Notes: generated by a model from the letters alone, not told the origin. DNA of 64,000 nt from JAGNKE01 sp965230245 (GCA_965230245.1 OZ246000.1:682001-746000); one strand, 5' to 3'. Shown: positions 8,276 to 18,165, counted from the stretch's first letter. Made by a program: numbers and translations.

Positions 8276-9781
8276 TTAATTATTTTTGATACGTGCCAAA
8301 CCTGTCGGCGTTGAATACAACATAGACCGGTCATCATTGATAAGAAGGTTATTCCCTGCGTCCCAGGCACGATCTGACGAACCGATTTGTATTTTGATTT
8401 TTGTTTCTCCAGTTTTGAGATCAAGCCCGTAAAGAAAAACATTTTCCGAGGATTGAGCATCTGTTCCGGTTCCGTAAACCATATGACTTCCCGTACTGAT
8501 CGTCGGAACACCACTGATTTGTGCAACAGGATTAGACCAAGCCAGTTGCCATTTTTGTGTGCCGCTATTCCAAAAAGCCGAAACAACACCGCGCTTTGTG
8601 TGATCTGCCTTATAACCTGCATAATTCGCCACCACGATCTGATTGCCTTCGGCAGCGGGAGAACACTCGATGGTCTCGATAAAAGAAGGCAAAGACAATG
8701 AGTAAACTTTATTTTCAGGCGTATCACGCTTTATGGCATAAATTTTTGAAGGAGATTGATCATCACTACATGTGATCCCTCCGGAAAAAACCTTAGTGAC
8801 TGCACATTTCCCATCAACAGTGACGATTAACTTATCCTTTCCGACATCCAGCATTGTCGGTGTGGTACCGGTCCTTTCTCTAAACGGAATATGTTTCTTC
8901 CATAGCCTTTTAAGGTTATGACCTCTTGCGTTGTATTCGAGTTTCACAATGCCCGTATCCGTAGGATAATACAAAGCCGTAACATACTGGTTTATTGCTT
9001 CATAAGTAACTTGGTTACTAATGTCATCATCGTCAATGAAAGAACAAGCCAAAACACGGCTTAGACTATTATCAAGAATGCCGACATATTTTTTAGTATC
9101 GCCTTTTTGATACCATCTGGCTTTAAAACGCAAAGTAAAAGCAAGCTGCCCTGTAGGAAGCGGAATGATCGACGTACCCGAATATCCAAGCTTCCAGCGC
9201 TCGGGCGGCTTACAAAATTTTATAAGCACCTCTTCATCAAGATTAAATTCTTTTATTTTTTGGATGCGTGAATCTGAGGTGTAATCATCCTTCAAAACAA
9301 GAAATTTACCACCACCCAAAACACGCGGCTGCGGAACAATAATACGCTCACCTTCCGAACCCCTTATCCCGACAAGATTCCAACTAATGGATTGGAAACC
9401 TGCCAAATCAATGTGGTCAACATATTCAAACGTTTCGCCATCTACTAAAAACTTATAGGCACCCTTAAGACTTGCCCCCCAAACAGAACGGGCCTTCGGA
9501 CGATCTGAATATTTCTGGGAAGATAATACAAGCCATGGAGAAACACCCAAATTCTTGTCAATACGGTCTTTAAAGTCCCTGAGCTGAACGGAAACCGGAC
9601 TATCTGTAACAATACCCTCATAAGGCGTGGAAGCTTGCATTCCGGGCGTTCGGTGACTTTGAGACCAGGGAGAATCAATAAGGAAAGAGTTCTTCACAGG
9701 CTCTGCAAAGGAAGGCGAAGCCACAAGACAGATGATTAAAAAAATGAGCTTAAAAGAGTGACATTGAATGAAATGCATCAT
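8276..9781 (-). CDS. secreted protein, probable beta-propeller repeats
   Basis: The 501-residue product starts with a Sec signal peptide (hydrophobic LIFLIICLVASPSFA, cleavage expected after SFA). The mature part has repeated short beta-rich stretches with aromatic and glycine turns, such as YALRY-like and VYSLSLPSF segments, and late LYGLDLKTGETK, which resembles blades of PQQ-like or WD-like propellers. No catalytic motif is visible. It stands alone: the NAD operon upstream is separated by the operator region and the antiporter gene by 40 bp. Function unknown; a periplasmic binding or scaffolding role is a guess. Confidence 0.75.
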   Translation of the reverse strand: MMHFIQCHSFKLIFLIICLVASPSFAEPVKNSFLIDSPWSQSHRTPGMQASTPYEGIVTDSPVSVQLRDFKDRIDKNLGVSPWLVLSSQKYSDRPKARSVWGASLKGAYKFLVDGETFEYVDHIDLAGFQSISWNLVGIRGSEGERIIVPQPRVLGGGKFLVLKDDYTSDSRIQKIKEFNLDEEVLIKFCKPPERWKLGYSGTSIIPLPTGQLAFTLRFKARWYQKGDTKKYVGILDNSLSRVLACSFIDDDDISNQVTYEAINQYVTALYYPTDTGIVKLEYNARGHNLKRLWKKHIPFRERTGTTPTMLDVGKDKLIVTVDGKCAVTKVFSGGITCSDDQSPSKIYAIKRDTPENKVYSLSLPSFIETIECSPAAEGNQIVVANYAGYKADHTKRGVVSAFWNSGTQKWQLAWSNPVAQISGVPTISTGSHMVYGTGTDAQSSENVFLYGLDLKTGETKIKIQIGSSDRAWDAGNNLLINDDRSMLYSTPTGLARIKNN

Positions 9782-9821
9782 CTCAATAAAGACTCTCTGG
9801 AAAGATTAAAATGAATTTGCA

Positions 9822-11033
9822 TCATCTGATATACGACCTCAAGGCACCCTTTATTGTTCTAACCTGATTTGTTTTATAAGCGACAAAAACAAAATGACGT
9901 AAGATCATCATCCAGATAGGGCTAAAAGCCAGACTTAATGCGATAACAGCAATAATGATCTTGTAACTTTCCTCATCAAACACACCGTTGGATAGTGCCG
10001 TTGCAGCCAGTATGAACGAAAACTCTCCTATTTGGCTAATCGTCAGCCCTGTTACAAAACTGCATTTCCAGCGATCTTGCGGCAGCATAAGCTTCAGCAA
10101 TGATACACAAGCGACCGTTTTAAAAGCCATTGTGCCGAGAAGCAAAACGGCAATAAGAACAAAATTCTCCGCAATCACGGAAAAATCGATCAACATACCG
10201 ATAGACAGGAAAAAAACCATAAGCAATACGCTTTGCATGGGCTCGATCTTGGGAAGAATAACATGCTTTGAGTGGCTGTTACCTATAACAAGCCCGGCCA
10301 GAAACGCACCATATGCTGGGGACAAACCGGCCCATTCAGAAAGACCGGCTCCGACAAAGCACCAAGTCAGAGCCGCAACAGGAATGAGATCCTTATGCTT
10401 TTCAACTGTTTTCTCAAAAAATAGGTGAACCGTTTCTTTTTTCGATAAAAATGCGATTAACCCTATGAGCAAGAAAACGGCAGTTGCTAACTTCGGGATA
10501 AACATCATGTCTAACCCCTGCTCGCTGCCAAGCGCATTTATAATCATTATCATGGGAACAAACAGCAGGTCTTGAGCAATCAATATGCTAATGGCAATCT
10601 GCCCCGTTCCTTTATCAAGTAGGTCAACATCTTCCAGTAATTTTACGGCGACGGCTGTACTACTCAATGCGATGATAAAGCCATATACGATTTTTTCAGC
10701 TAAACTCAACTCGACCATAAATCCTATGCCGAACGTAATAAGCAGGCTAAGGATAATCAGAGCAAACGTTGCAGGCACAGCGACCTTATAGGTTTGTCTG
10801 AACGATTTCAGAGGGAGTTCCATACCCAGAATAAAAAGGAGTAATATAATGCCTATTTCGGCAATAAACGTGATCTCTTTTTCATCGTGCAGAACACCCA
10901 GACAAGCAGGACCGATAATAACACCTGCGATGACATAGCCGATCATCGGCAATTGCTTGAGCTTACTAAAAAAAATAGCTGCAAAAGACGCGATGGATAT
11001 AATTATCGCCAGTTCAATAAAATGATGAGGCAT
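9822..11033 (-). CDS. cation/proton antiporter of the CPA2 (KefB-like) type
   Basis: The 403-residue protein is almost entirely hydrophobic, with about 11-12 predicted helices. It carries CPA2 signatures: IGYVIAGVIIGPACLGVL, IGIILLLFILGMEL, SSTAVAVKLLED, QDLLFVPMIMII and a late GEFSFILA. It has no C-terminal TrkA-N or RCK nucleotide-binding domain, so it is a membrane-only form closer to simple Na+/H+ or K+/H+ exchangers than to full KefB/KefC. It works in the inner membrane for ion or pH homeostasis. The transported ion cannot be told from sequence. Confidence 0.92.
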   Translation of the reverse strand: MPHHFIELAIIISIASFAAIFFSKLKQLPMIGYVIAGVIIGPACLGVLHDEKEITFIAEIGIILLLFILGMELPLKSFRQTYKVAVPATFALIILSLLITFGIGFMVELSLAEKIVYGFIIALSSTAVAVKLLEDVDLLDKGTGQIAISILIAQDLLFVPMIMIINALGSEQGLDMMFIPKLATAVFLLIGLIAFLSKKETVHLFFEKTVEKHKDLIPVAALTWCFVGAGLSEWAGLSPAYGAFLAGLVIGNSHSKHVILPKIEPMQSVLLMVFFLSIGMLIDFSVIAENFVLIAVLLLGTMAFKTVACVSLLKLMLPQDRWKCSFVTGLTISQIGEFSFILAATALSNGVFDEESYKIIIAVIALSLAFSPIWMMILRHFVFVAYKTNQVRTIKGALRSYIR

Positions 11034-11151
11034 AATCTACTTTCAAAAAAAAGATAAGTCTTCGTACTCCATTGCACTGCCAACACTGCCCGGAAAGTAT
11101 AAAAGTTAATTTATACCATTCATTTCAAGCTGAAAAAAACGGAGTCTTCTT

Positions 11152-11754
11152 TTAAAACGCATTCTTTACCAATACCTCACCCATATCCAACTGTCCGGGT
11201 TTGGGCCAGGCTGGCTTTAAAGCTTTTCCGATGACCAGCATCATACCAATCACGTGATCATCTGGAAGGTTGATAATCTCGGCAACCTTATCTGGATCAA
11301 AACCGATCATAGGACAGCTATCGTATCCTTTGGCTTTAGCCGCGAGCATTAAAGTTTGAGACACAATCCCAATTGATCGCATCGCTTCATCACGCTGCTG
11401 CCAGTCCCTGCCTTCATAAAAAGGCTTAATCATTGACACCAGAATATCCTGTGCCTCTTTCGGCGCATTTCTCCAATATCTTGCGGGGTCTTTATCCCAA
11501 GCCCTGACGTCTGCGCATAAAACCAGAGTCATGGCGGCTTCTGTTACTTGCGCCTGATCCCAGGCGGCCTCTCTTAGTTTTTCCTTCTGGCTGCTATCTT
11601 CGACCAAAACAAAACGCCAGTTTTGTAAATTAAATGATGTGGGCGACTGCAGAGCAAGATCCAACAACTCCTGCTTATCACTTTCAGGCATTACAAATGC
11701 ATCATCGTAATGTTTTACTGCCCTGCGTTCCCTAATAGCTTGTAATGTATCCAT
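11152..11754 (-). CDS. nitroreductase-family NAD(P)H:FMN oxidoreductase
   Basis: The 200-residue product matches the nitroreductase fold. The N-terminal AIRERRAVKHYDDAF is the FMN-phosphate-binding start, SPTSFNLQNWRFVLV is the family's S-x-x-N-x-Q-x-W/P-F region, and later GYDSCPMIGFD and MLVIGKALKPAWPKP fit the dimer and FMN-contact segments. Such flavoenzymes reduce nitro-aromatics or quinones; the real substrate is not predictable. It appears monocistronic. Confidence 0.9.
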   Translation of the reverse strand: MDTLQAIRERRAVKHYDDAFVMPESDKQELLDLALQSPTSFNLQNWRFVLVEDSSQKEKLREAAWDQAQVTEAAMTLVLCADVRAWDKDPARYWRNAPKEAQDILVSMIKPFYEGRDWQQRDEAMRSIGIVSQTLMLAAKAKGYDSCPMIGFDPDKVAEIINLPDDHVIGMMLVIGKALKPAWPKPGQLDMGEVLVKNAF

Positions 11755-11996
11755 GACAAATTCCTTTCTTATGCTGGAAGATCGAAAAGTAAATTTCGTT
11801 ATCCGTTACTGATTTCAGTTTAATAAGTTTTTCATATCAGTAGGTCCACGCGTGCCTCTGTAAAGTTTTAGTAATCATCTGCATTTCCTTTTCTTGATAT
11901 AGAAAATCTATGTTTCTGCAAGATAGGTTTTTTGTGTCTTCATGATAATATTGATAATACAAACTTCACTATTCGAAAAATTAGAACAATGAATAA

Positions 11997-12117
11997 GCCA
12001 GCAAATATAAAGAACTGATTTCAAAAGAAATCTTCGACAAACGCCTAAAACAACAGGAAAGACTGCTTGAGCTTCATAGACAGCGTGAAAAAATAAAATC
12101 ACGCATTACTATACTGA
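11997..12117 (+). pseudogene. inverted fragment of a HlyD/MFP-like adaptor gene
   Basis: On the plus strand a frame without a start codon encodes ELISKEIFDKRLKQQERL followed by more coiled-coil. This resembles the alpha-hairpin of periplasmic adaptors of tripartite pumps, where similar L/V-S-K-E-x-x-D motifs occur. It ends where the plus strand becomes antisense to the outer-membrane-factor relic, so the break point is near 12117. It appears to be an adaptor piece inverted relative to the other relic. Assignment rests on pattern alone. Confidence 0.5.
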
Positions 12118-13056
12118 CAAGTGAGGTTTCAACATCTCCAAGAGCATTCAAAACGGATTTCTTGTAGTTAGCCAGAGCTTCTCGTCTTTGCCCCTTGGCC
12201 TCAGAAATTTCATCATCGATGCGCCAAAACTCGAGCACTCTCCATTGAAAAGAAGGCCCTAAACTTAAAAAGCGGGCATCCGCATTAAAAAGGCTATTAT
12301 CTTTGAGTGTTTCAAACCCGACAGTTCCGATTAAAGAAAACTTTGGAAAATATTCTGCCTCTGCGATACCTACCCTTGTATTGGCCGATTTTAAAGCCAT
12401 TTCTGCCGCCATAATATCTGGACGATTTTGCAATAAATCAGATGGTAAGCCGGAAGCCGGCATTTCAGGGACCTCTGGAATATCTTGCACATCAAAGAGC
12501 TCTTCTATCGTTCCGGGCACTTGTCCTGTGAGTATAGCTAACCTGTAAGCACTCTCTGCAAGCTGAAATTCCAATGAAGGCAAAACGGCCTTCGTTGTTG
12601 CGAGCAACGCCTGTGCCTGTGAAGCATCAACCTCTGGAGCGATACCTGCCTTGAAACGGGTAACGTTTAAATCATAAGACCTTTTCTGTGTCTTTGTGCG
12701 CTGCTTATTGATGTCAAACTCATCTACATCAATGCGTGCATGTAAATATGATGTATCTCCCAGGCGCATGAGCGGATCAACGTTAAGCTGCCCTGCTTGC
12801 GCAAACTCCCCCTGCCTGATGTCAACTTGCAATATTTCACCTTTGATGGGCGAAACTACAGTATGAAGTGAAAGATGGGCTTGGGCATCTTGTAAATTTG
12901 CTTTAGCTTCTTCCACTAGAGCTTGATTGATTTTTAAATCGAAACGTCGTCGACTAAGCTCTTCCTTTGAAATAGCGGCTTTATCGCGCACACTCTCATA
13001 GAACCCAAGCTGTGTCTGTGAGTTATCAAGGCGCGCCTTAGGAACGGAGTCTTTGG
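12114..13056 (-). pseudogene. efflux relic: adaptor (MFP) fragment fused to outer-membrane factor (NodT-like) fragment
   Basis: One continuous reverse-strand frame joins parts of two different proteins. The first part (to about 12675) is a HlyD/MFP adaptor: coiled-coil with SKEELSRRRFDLKINQALV, then lipoyl-like SPIKGEILQVDIRQGEFAQ and RLGDTSYLHARIDVDEFDI. The rest is a TolC/NodT-type outer-membrane factor: NVTRFKAGIAPEVDASQAQ, LLQNRPDIMAAEMALKSANT and IAEAEYFPKFSLIGTVGFE. The adaptor lacks its N- and C-termini, the channel lacks its N-terminus and end, and the last residues (SIVMRDFIFSRCL) are out of family. A deletion removed the genes between. No start with a good ribosome site exists; GTG or ATG codons near 12991 are internal. 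Not expected to be functional. Confidence 0.85.
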
Positions 13057-13084
13057 AAAAATAGCGGGAACAAGTCCCGCTATT
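13057..13084 (-). terminator. Rho-independent terminator of the ArsR-SRPBCC gene
   Basis: The reverse strand has a perfect 10-bp stem AATAGCGGGA / TCCCGCTATT with a 5-nt loop (13060-13084), followed by a short T run. It lies a few bases after the stop codon of the 13091-13870 gene and also marks the truncation end of the efflux relic. Confidence 0.88.
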
Positions 13085-13090
13085 GTAGCT

Positions 13091-13870
13091 TTAAGCAGCT
13101 TCACTTGCCATTGGATCAAAATTAAGCGGCTGACCCGTTTCAAGATATGTTTTTAAGCCGGAGAGAATACCTGGCCATCCTCCGCCGGTTATGTGATATG
13201 TTGTCGTTTCTGTTTCAAATTCGTCATGAGTTAAAGTCAGGCGGCAACAATCACCAACCTTCTCGATTTCCCATGTAACACGACTGGGCAAATCATTTTC
13301 CATGCCCGGTGCCCATTCGCCTTTAAAAGTCATAACAAGTTTTTGATGCAGAATAACTTCTTTAATAGTTCCGCGAACATAATAACCTTCACCATCAGGG
13401 GCATGATAAGCATATTCAGCACCCTCTTTAACATTGCCTTTGAGTTCTCCACCATAATAGTAGGCTTTTGTTGTATCGCCATTTGTGATGGCATCCCATA
13501 ATTTTTCCGGCGTAGTTTTAATAATATTTACGTAAACATGTTTTGGTTTAGTCATTGGTTCAGTCCTTTCAAGATTGTGTTTTAAATCATTCATCGTGCG
13601 CGTCCATGGCTTGGCAAACGACGAAATCCAACGGTCAGCAATATCTTGAATCGGCATGGGGTTCAGATAATGATATTTAAACCGCCCGTCTTTTTTAGTG
13701 ACGATCAGGAGGGCATCTTCCAGTACTTTTAAATGCTTCATCACACCAAACCGTGTCATTTCAGGAAAGTGCCCCTCAATTTCAGAGAGGCTTCTCCCAT
13801 CTTGCTCTCGCAAGAGATCTAAAATATTTCGGCGTGAAGAATCGCTTAAAGCTTTAAAAACGGCATCCAT
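13091..13870 (-). CDS. ArsR-family regulator fused to an SRPBCC (AHSA1-like) domain
   Basis: The 259-residue product begins with an ArsR winged helix (about residues 1-100; MDAVFKALSDSSRRNILDLL and TRFGVMKHLKVLEDALLI). It continues as an AHSA1/SRPBCC ligand-binding fold (about 108-250; VYVNIIKTTPEKLWDAITNG, TWEIEKVGDCCRLTLTHDEF, ITGGGWPGILSGLKTYLETG). These two parts are often separate adjacent genes; here they are one chain, so the SRPBCC cavity could sense the effector directly. The ATG sits at or next to the predicted transcription start, so the mRNA is probably leaderless. An operator lies in the promoter spacer and suggests autorepression. Confidence 0.92.
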   Translation of the reverse strand: MDAVFKALSDSSRRNILDLLREQDGRSLSEIEGHFPEMTRFGVMKHLKVLEDALLIVTKKDGRFKYHYLNPMPIQDIADRWISSFAKPWTRTMNDLKHNLERTEPMTKPKHVYVNIIKTTPEKLWDAITNGDTTKAYYYGGELKGNVKEGAEYAYHAPDGEGYYVRGTIKEVILHQKLVMTFKGEWAPGMENDLPSRVTWEIEKVGDCCRLTLTHDEFETETTTYHITGGGWPGILSGLKTYLETGQPLNFDPMASEAA

Positions 13871-13876
13871 AATTAC

Positions 13877-13906
13877 ATTATAGGTGACTATTTTGTCACA
13901 TGTAAA
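13877..13906 (-). promoter_or_regulatory. promoter with inverted-repeat operator for the ArsR-SRPBCC gene
   Basis: The reverse strand has -35 TTTACA (13901-13906), an 18-bp spacer and a perfect -10 TATAAT (13877-13882). The spacer contains GTGAC-N6-GTCAC (13884-13899), a palindrome of the kind ArsR dimers bind. The predicted start falls at about 13870, which is the A of the start codon, and there is no Shine-Dalgarno. Confidence 0.8.
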
Positions 13907-14216
13907 TCATTTTATTTCTTATATCCATTCTCAAAAGATTGCTCACTGCCGTGAATAAATTATTTCAACGGGTTAGTATAAGTGTAAATAGTATCTCAAC
14001 CGCGTCTTTGGTCATAAATCATCGTGCTTACTATATTCACAGGTTCGATCGCTACCTTTAACGAATTCGAAACGGTGCAATATTAGCATTTCAGTCACTA
14101 ACATTTCTCAAAACCATGAAATACCTTGTTTTTCAAAGGCACGTATAAACAAAAAAGAATGCTGGGAAAGTGGTGGCATCATTCTGGACTGCATGGGATA
14201 GTAAAAATGAATGAAA
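13907..14216. other. intergenic region without recognised features
   Basis: About 310 bp of AT-rich sequence between the ArsR-SRPBCC promoter and tRNA-Gln. I see no convincing ORF, terminator or repeat. Any tRNA-Gln terminator would lie here, but no strong hairpin with a T run stands out. Confidence 0.5.
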
Positions 14217-14291
14217 TGGCTGGGGTGGCAGGATTCGAACCTGCGCATGGCGATACCAAAAACCGCTGCCTTACCGCTTGGCTACACCCCA
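14217..14291 (-). tRNA. tRNA-Gln(TTG)
   Basis: The reverse strand gives a 75-nt cloverleaf with acceptor TGGGGTG/CACCCCA, discriminator G, encoded CCA, anticodon loop TTTTGGT with anticodon TTG, and T-arm GGTTCGAATCC. The sequence is typical of bacterial tRNA-Gln. Confidence 0.97.
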
Positions 14292-14457
14292 AAAAACAGA
14301 GTATCGAGAAACTATCTCAACTCCCAAAGGAACGCAAGCCTAAATGGCTATTTTTAAAAACCTTAATTTTCGAACATGAGTGAAAGCCAAAACTGCCGCA
14401 AACATATGGCAATATGTCATTTTATAGACCCGATACTGTCAAAATTAGAATGCCGTA

Positions 14458-17400
14458 TCAGAACTTCCCGATAACATTAAAAAACGCGCCCTGACTATCA
14501 TAATCAAGATCCGTCAAATCATCCGAAAAGTCCGTGAAATTGTAGCCGGCACCAATTTTCACATTTTGGTTAATATGTTTATAAGCCCCGACCAAAGCAC
14601 CCGTACGGGAGTCCTCAGCTTCAGAAACACTCAAATGCCTGATCTCACCGGTCACCTCCCAGTCTTTGACAACATGGTAATCTACGCGCCCGACCAACAA
14701 CAATGCGTTACTGTCAAAAAACTCAGAATCTTGAACCGTAGTGTCACGGATTTCACTGAACCGATAACCGACCTTTCCGCCCACTGACAATTTAGGCGTT
14801 ACATCATAAATAGCATCAGCGGATAAAACATGACTTCGCTGCTCATAATCACTCGCGGAGCTTGTTCTTGTCGCATTTTGTTGATCCTCAGGCGCCAAAT
14901 CACTCAAATACTCATATCGCACCAAAGCGTTAAAACGATCATTATCAACCGGACGATAAGCATACCCCAAACCGAACTCCACAAAATCGGCATCAAGATC
15001 ACTGCTCAGCCCGGACTCACTCACCGCAAAATCAAAATCAACCAGAGCGCGCCAGTCTTCCGACACCTGATAAGCCAAATTATTGCTCATCAGGAATGAA
15101 TTGCGCTCACCGTCAATATCATTTTCTTCATCTCGATACTCAATCGTACCGCCGAATTTGGTTTTTTTGTTGCTGTAATTACTGCTTAATGAGAACGCCA
15201 TTCGCTCTGTATCTCCGGCCTCTTCATCAAATATAGTTCCGTTTTCAATACGCCCGCCCCATGACCAATGATCATTGGCCGCAAGATCAAGCCCGAATGA
15301 ATGAATAAGGCTCGACGCGTCATTATCAAACGTCTGATATCGTTGCTCAGAAAAGACGGAAACGTTATCCGTATAGCGGGATTTCCCTCCCATGACCAAA
15401 GACGAATTTTTCCCTCTCGCGCCGATATCGGTTCGCTCGCTGTCAATAAGATAGTTAAGGTAATAACTGGTTCTGTCAGACTGTTGATAATCCAGCCCCG
15501 CCAGCGCACCGAGACCACCGTTCCCTCCGGTCGCTTCAGCATTAAGGCTGAGTTTATCTGTCACATCAAAAGACCCGCCAAGACCGGCTCTGTTATTTCG
15601 ATCACGATCCCCTGTCTTGTCCAACGTCGCTTGCGCTATCCCATAAACTTCATACCGCTCCTTCGTACCGTCCTCTCGCAAAGGCGCATAAGTATATTTT
15701 ACTGCAGCATCGGTACGCGCCCCCTCCTTAGACAGCTCATTACTGTTTCCTCCTGAGACGACGGAACTACGATCATCATGGCGAACAGCCAAATTCAAAC
15801 GGTTTTCCGGATCAATTTTAATCTCGGTACCGACCTCCCCTGTCGATACGTCACCGGTTTCATCACCCTGTTTGAAATCAAGTTTTGCGTTAAGCTTAAC
15901 ATTATCATTGAGCGGGACATCAGCAGAAAAACCTTGCTGCGCAATATCCTCATCCGTCAATTGCCCCGGAGCAGAAAACCCCTCTGTTCTTCTGAGTGTG
16001 TAGGCATTGATATATCCGCCGATATTCTTAAAAAAGTCGGAAAGTTCAATAGCGATTTCAGCGCGATATGCATTCGCATCAACATCCTCAGACACATCTT
16101 GATCAATCGCATCAAAATTGAAACCGCCGTTCACGGAAGATTGCTCACCGCTTCCCGCCCCTTCGGATTTTGCTGCCTCTAATTTTATATACGTATTCGG
16201 AGTATAGCGCACAGTCGCATCAAGCCCTGTAAGGGTTTGATCAAGACCTGATCCCGCCTGATCATAGACACTCCCGCCAAGCCGAAAATGGTCACCGAAC
16301 CAATGACTGACGCGCCCGCCTTTTGTCAGATTATTCAATTCTGAAACACTCGGGGCATACTCATATGCTGCAACAAGATAAACCGGATTACCCGACAACG
16401 ATCCCGTTTTAACCAATGTATCTACGCCCGAAGTCGACTCAAGAGCCTCCCGCAAAATGATACGTCCTTGCGTATAATTAAATTCATAATCCTGACCATA
16501 AGTCAGATATTGCGAACTCAAAACAATACCGGAATCACGATCACGAACCTCAACACGCAGACGCTCTGATCCGACGACCACGTCCTGCCCGCGTAAGTAA
16601 TAAAGAGAACCGCCCGTCCCGCGCAATTCCTCATAAGACGGAATAGTCCCCGGATCAGCAGCAAAAGCATCAATCTCGGTCCTGCGCTCCCCGAACTCCG
16701 TCATGACAACGCTGTTGTATTCTGCACCCGCACCATACAATGTCCGCTTATAATCAATCAGATCCGTACCCGTAATGTCTGTCTGGAAATTCCCCCACAT
16801 AACATGGCTATCATCTTTTTCAGCCTTTAAATAGAACTTGCCCTGCGTCTGTGCGTCCTCAACCGCGGTAGAGTCATCACCATACACTTGATAATATTTA
16901 TTCGGATCAAGACGCTTTAATAACGACCTTGGATCCTTTTCCGTGAAATTAGAAAACAAATCCTCAATAGGTTGCTCTTTCGTATCCGCACTGGCCGTCA
17001 ACTGCCATCCGTCCTGAATCTTGCCTTTCGTATAAAAAGCCAAACGACCCTCGGCATAAAAATCACCATCATAGCGATCTGAATTTTGACCCGTGACTAA
17101 TTTAGCCGGCCCGCTGACATTGTTTTTGCCGATCGTGACATCCGCAAGTCCGATGTAAAACCAGTCTTGCTCAGGCAAATCTACAGAACGCGTCAGTTCG
17201 GTTCCGCTCCCGTCAGGATTTGATACAGCAATAGGAATATTATATTCGCCCTCAGGCAAAATCTGACGATACGCAAATTGACCGTTTGCATCGACAGGCA
17301 CCTCCGAACCCATAGCACGAACACGCGCACCATGAGCCAAATTGGAACCGTTAACAGTTATCATACCTCCCGATACGGGAATATTTTTTAAAGCCAGTCT

Positions 17401-18165
17401 GTTCTCGCCGTAACCGATGCGCTTTTCACGCTCGATCCCCTCAAATCTCGTATGACGGTGCTTATCGACCAACTGAAGTTCCTGCGGCTCGGTTTCATCA
17501 AAACGCCCTTTCTCGTCATACACACGAAGTACATATTGAACCGAGTGACCATCAATATCTTCAGGAAATGCCCAACTCACGTCATGCTGCAAAGACGCAT
17601 CCACGGGCAACACAATCATCGGCTTCGACTTCAAGGACTTCCCGACCTCAAAAATACGCACTTCCGCCTTTTTGATAAAATAAAGATAATTCGAATAAGG
17701 AACAAAACTAAGACTCTCACCGGCAACAACAGCCTGAGGATATGCCGATACATTAAGAGCCTGCGTTTCTTCAAGCCGGTCAAAACGAACTTGAATATCC
17801 GCTTTTTTAAGCTCGACATCCTGACAACGCTCAACATCCGCATTATTCGGTTTATCGGCCTCACTGAGTGGAACCCCGTCTATTGAAATACGGAACGGCA
17901 ATGCCCCCTCCGTGTCTTTGCTGCGGAGTTTTTGCCCGCAAGCCTGCAAAACGTCGTTCTGCACTTCCAAATCAATATCACGTGTTTCCGCATTGGCCGG
18001 AACCGAAGAACCGATACCGCGATAACTTACATCAGAATCCATAGCCTGCTTTCCTGTCTTCACAGGTTTTTCGCAATAACTATCTCCCTCACAAATCTCA
18101 TCTGCCATTACCTGAATAGGGAATAAAACAAAACAAGCTGTACAGAGAAGAAATGACTTTCTCAT
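14458..18165 (-). CDS. outer-membrane beta-barrel protein, partner of the giant repeat protein
   Basis: The 1,235-residue product starts with a signal peptide (MRKSFLLCTACFVLFPIQVMA). About 300 residues of soluble, Ig-like beta sequence follow; near 240-330 is a segment with NIPVSGGMITVNGSNLAHGA that looks like a bacterial surface domain. From about residue 340 to the end it is made of alternating strands with aromatic girdles and acidic turns, ending in phenylalanine (FNVIGKF), the usual outer-membrane barrel signature. No TonB box, POTRA or OmpA peptidoglycan motif is evident. It overlaps the giant upstream gene by 4 nt (ATGA), so the pair is translationally coupled. A role as membrane anchor or exporter for the repeat protein is inferred from that coupling. 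Confidence 0.8.
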   Translation of the reverse strand: MRKSFLLCTACFVLFPIQVMADEICEGDSYCEKPVKTGKQAMDSDVSYRGIGSSVPANAETRDIDLEVQNDVLQACGQKLRSKDTEGALPFRISIDGVPLSEADKPNNADVERCQDVELKKADIQVRFDRLEETQALNVSAYPQAVVAGESLSFVPYSNYLYFIKKAEVRIFEVGKSLKSKPMIVLPVDASLQHDVSWAFPEDIDGHSVQYVLRVYDEKGRFDETEPQELQLVDKHRHTRFEGIEREKRIGYGENRLALKNIPVSGGMITVNGSNLAHGARVRAMGSEVPVDANGQFAYRQILPEGEYNIPIAVSNPDGSGTELTRSVDLPEQDWFYIGLADVTIGKNNVSGPAKLVTGQNSDRYDGDFYAEGRLAFYTKGKIQDGWQLTASADTKEQPIEDLFSNFTEKDPRSLLKRLDPNKYYQVYGDDSTAVEDAQTQGKFYLKAEKDDSHVMWGNFQTDITGTDLIDYKRTLYGAGAEYNSVVMTEFGERRTEIDAFAADPGTIPSYEELRGTGGSLYYLRGQDVVVGSERLRVEVRDRDSGIVLSSQYLTYGQDYEFNYTQGRIILREALESTSGVDTLVKTGSLSGNPVYLVAAYEYAPSVSELNNLTKGGRVSHWFGDHFRLGGSVYDQAGSGLDQTLTGLDATVRYTPNTYIKLEAAKSEGAGSGEQSSVNGGFNFDAIDQDVSEDVDANAYRAEIAIELSDFFKNIGGYINAYTLRRTEGFSAPGQLTDEDIAQQGFSADVPLNDNVKLNAKLDFKQGDETGDVSTGEVGTEIKIDPENRLNLAVRHDDRSSVVSGGNSNELSKEGARTDAAVKYTYAPLREDGTKERYEVYGIAQATLDKTGDRDRNNRAGLGGSFDVTDKLSLNAEATGGNGGLGALAGLDYQQSDRTSYYLNYLIDSERTDIGARGKNSSLVMGGKSRYTDNVSVFSEQRYQTFDNDASSLIHSFGLDLAANDHWSWGGRIENGTIFDEEAGDTERMAFSLSSNYSNKKTKFGGTIEYRDEENDIDGERNSFLMSNNLAYQVSEDWRALVDFDFAVSESGLSSDLDADFVEFGLGYAYRPVDNDRFNALVRYEYLSDLAPEDQQNATRTSSASDYEQRSHVLSADAIYDVTPKLSVGGKVGYRFSEIRDTTVQDSEFFDSNALLLVGRVDYHVVKDWEVTGEIRHLSVSEAEDSRTGALVGAYKHINQNVKIGAGYNFTDFSDDLTDLDYDSQGAFFNVIGKF

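Noticed and set aside
11908..12102. 64-codon reverse frame after the efflux relic
   Set aside because: It is hydrophobic noise antisense to the inverted adaptor fragment; no ribosome site.
14126..14383. 85-codon plus-strand frame
   Set aside because: It is antisense to tRNA-Gln; the peptide VAGFEPAHG is the usual artefact of reading through a tRNA T-arm.
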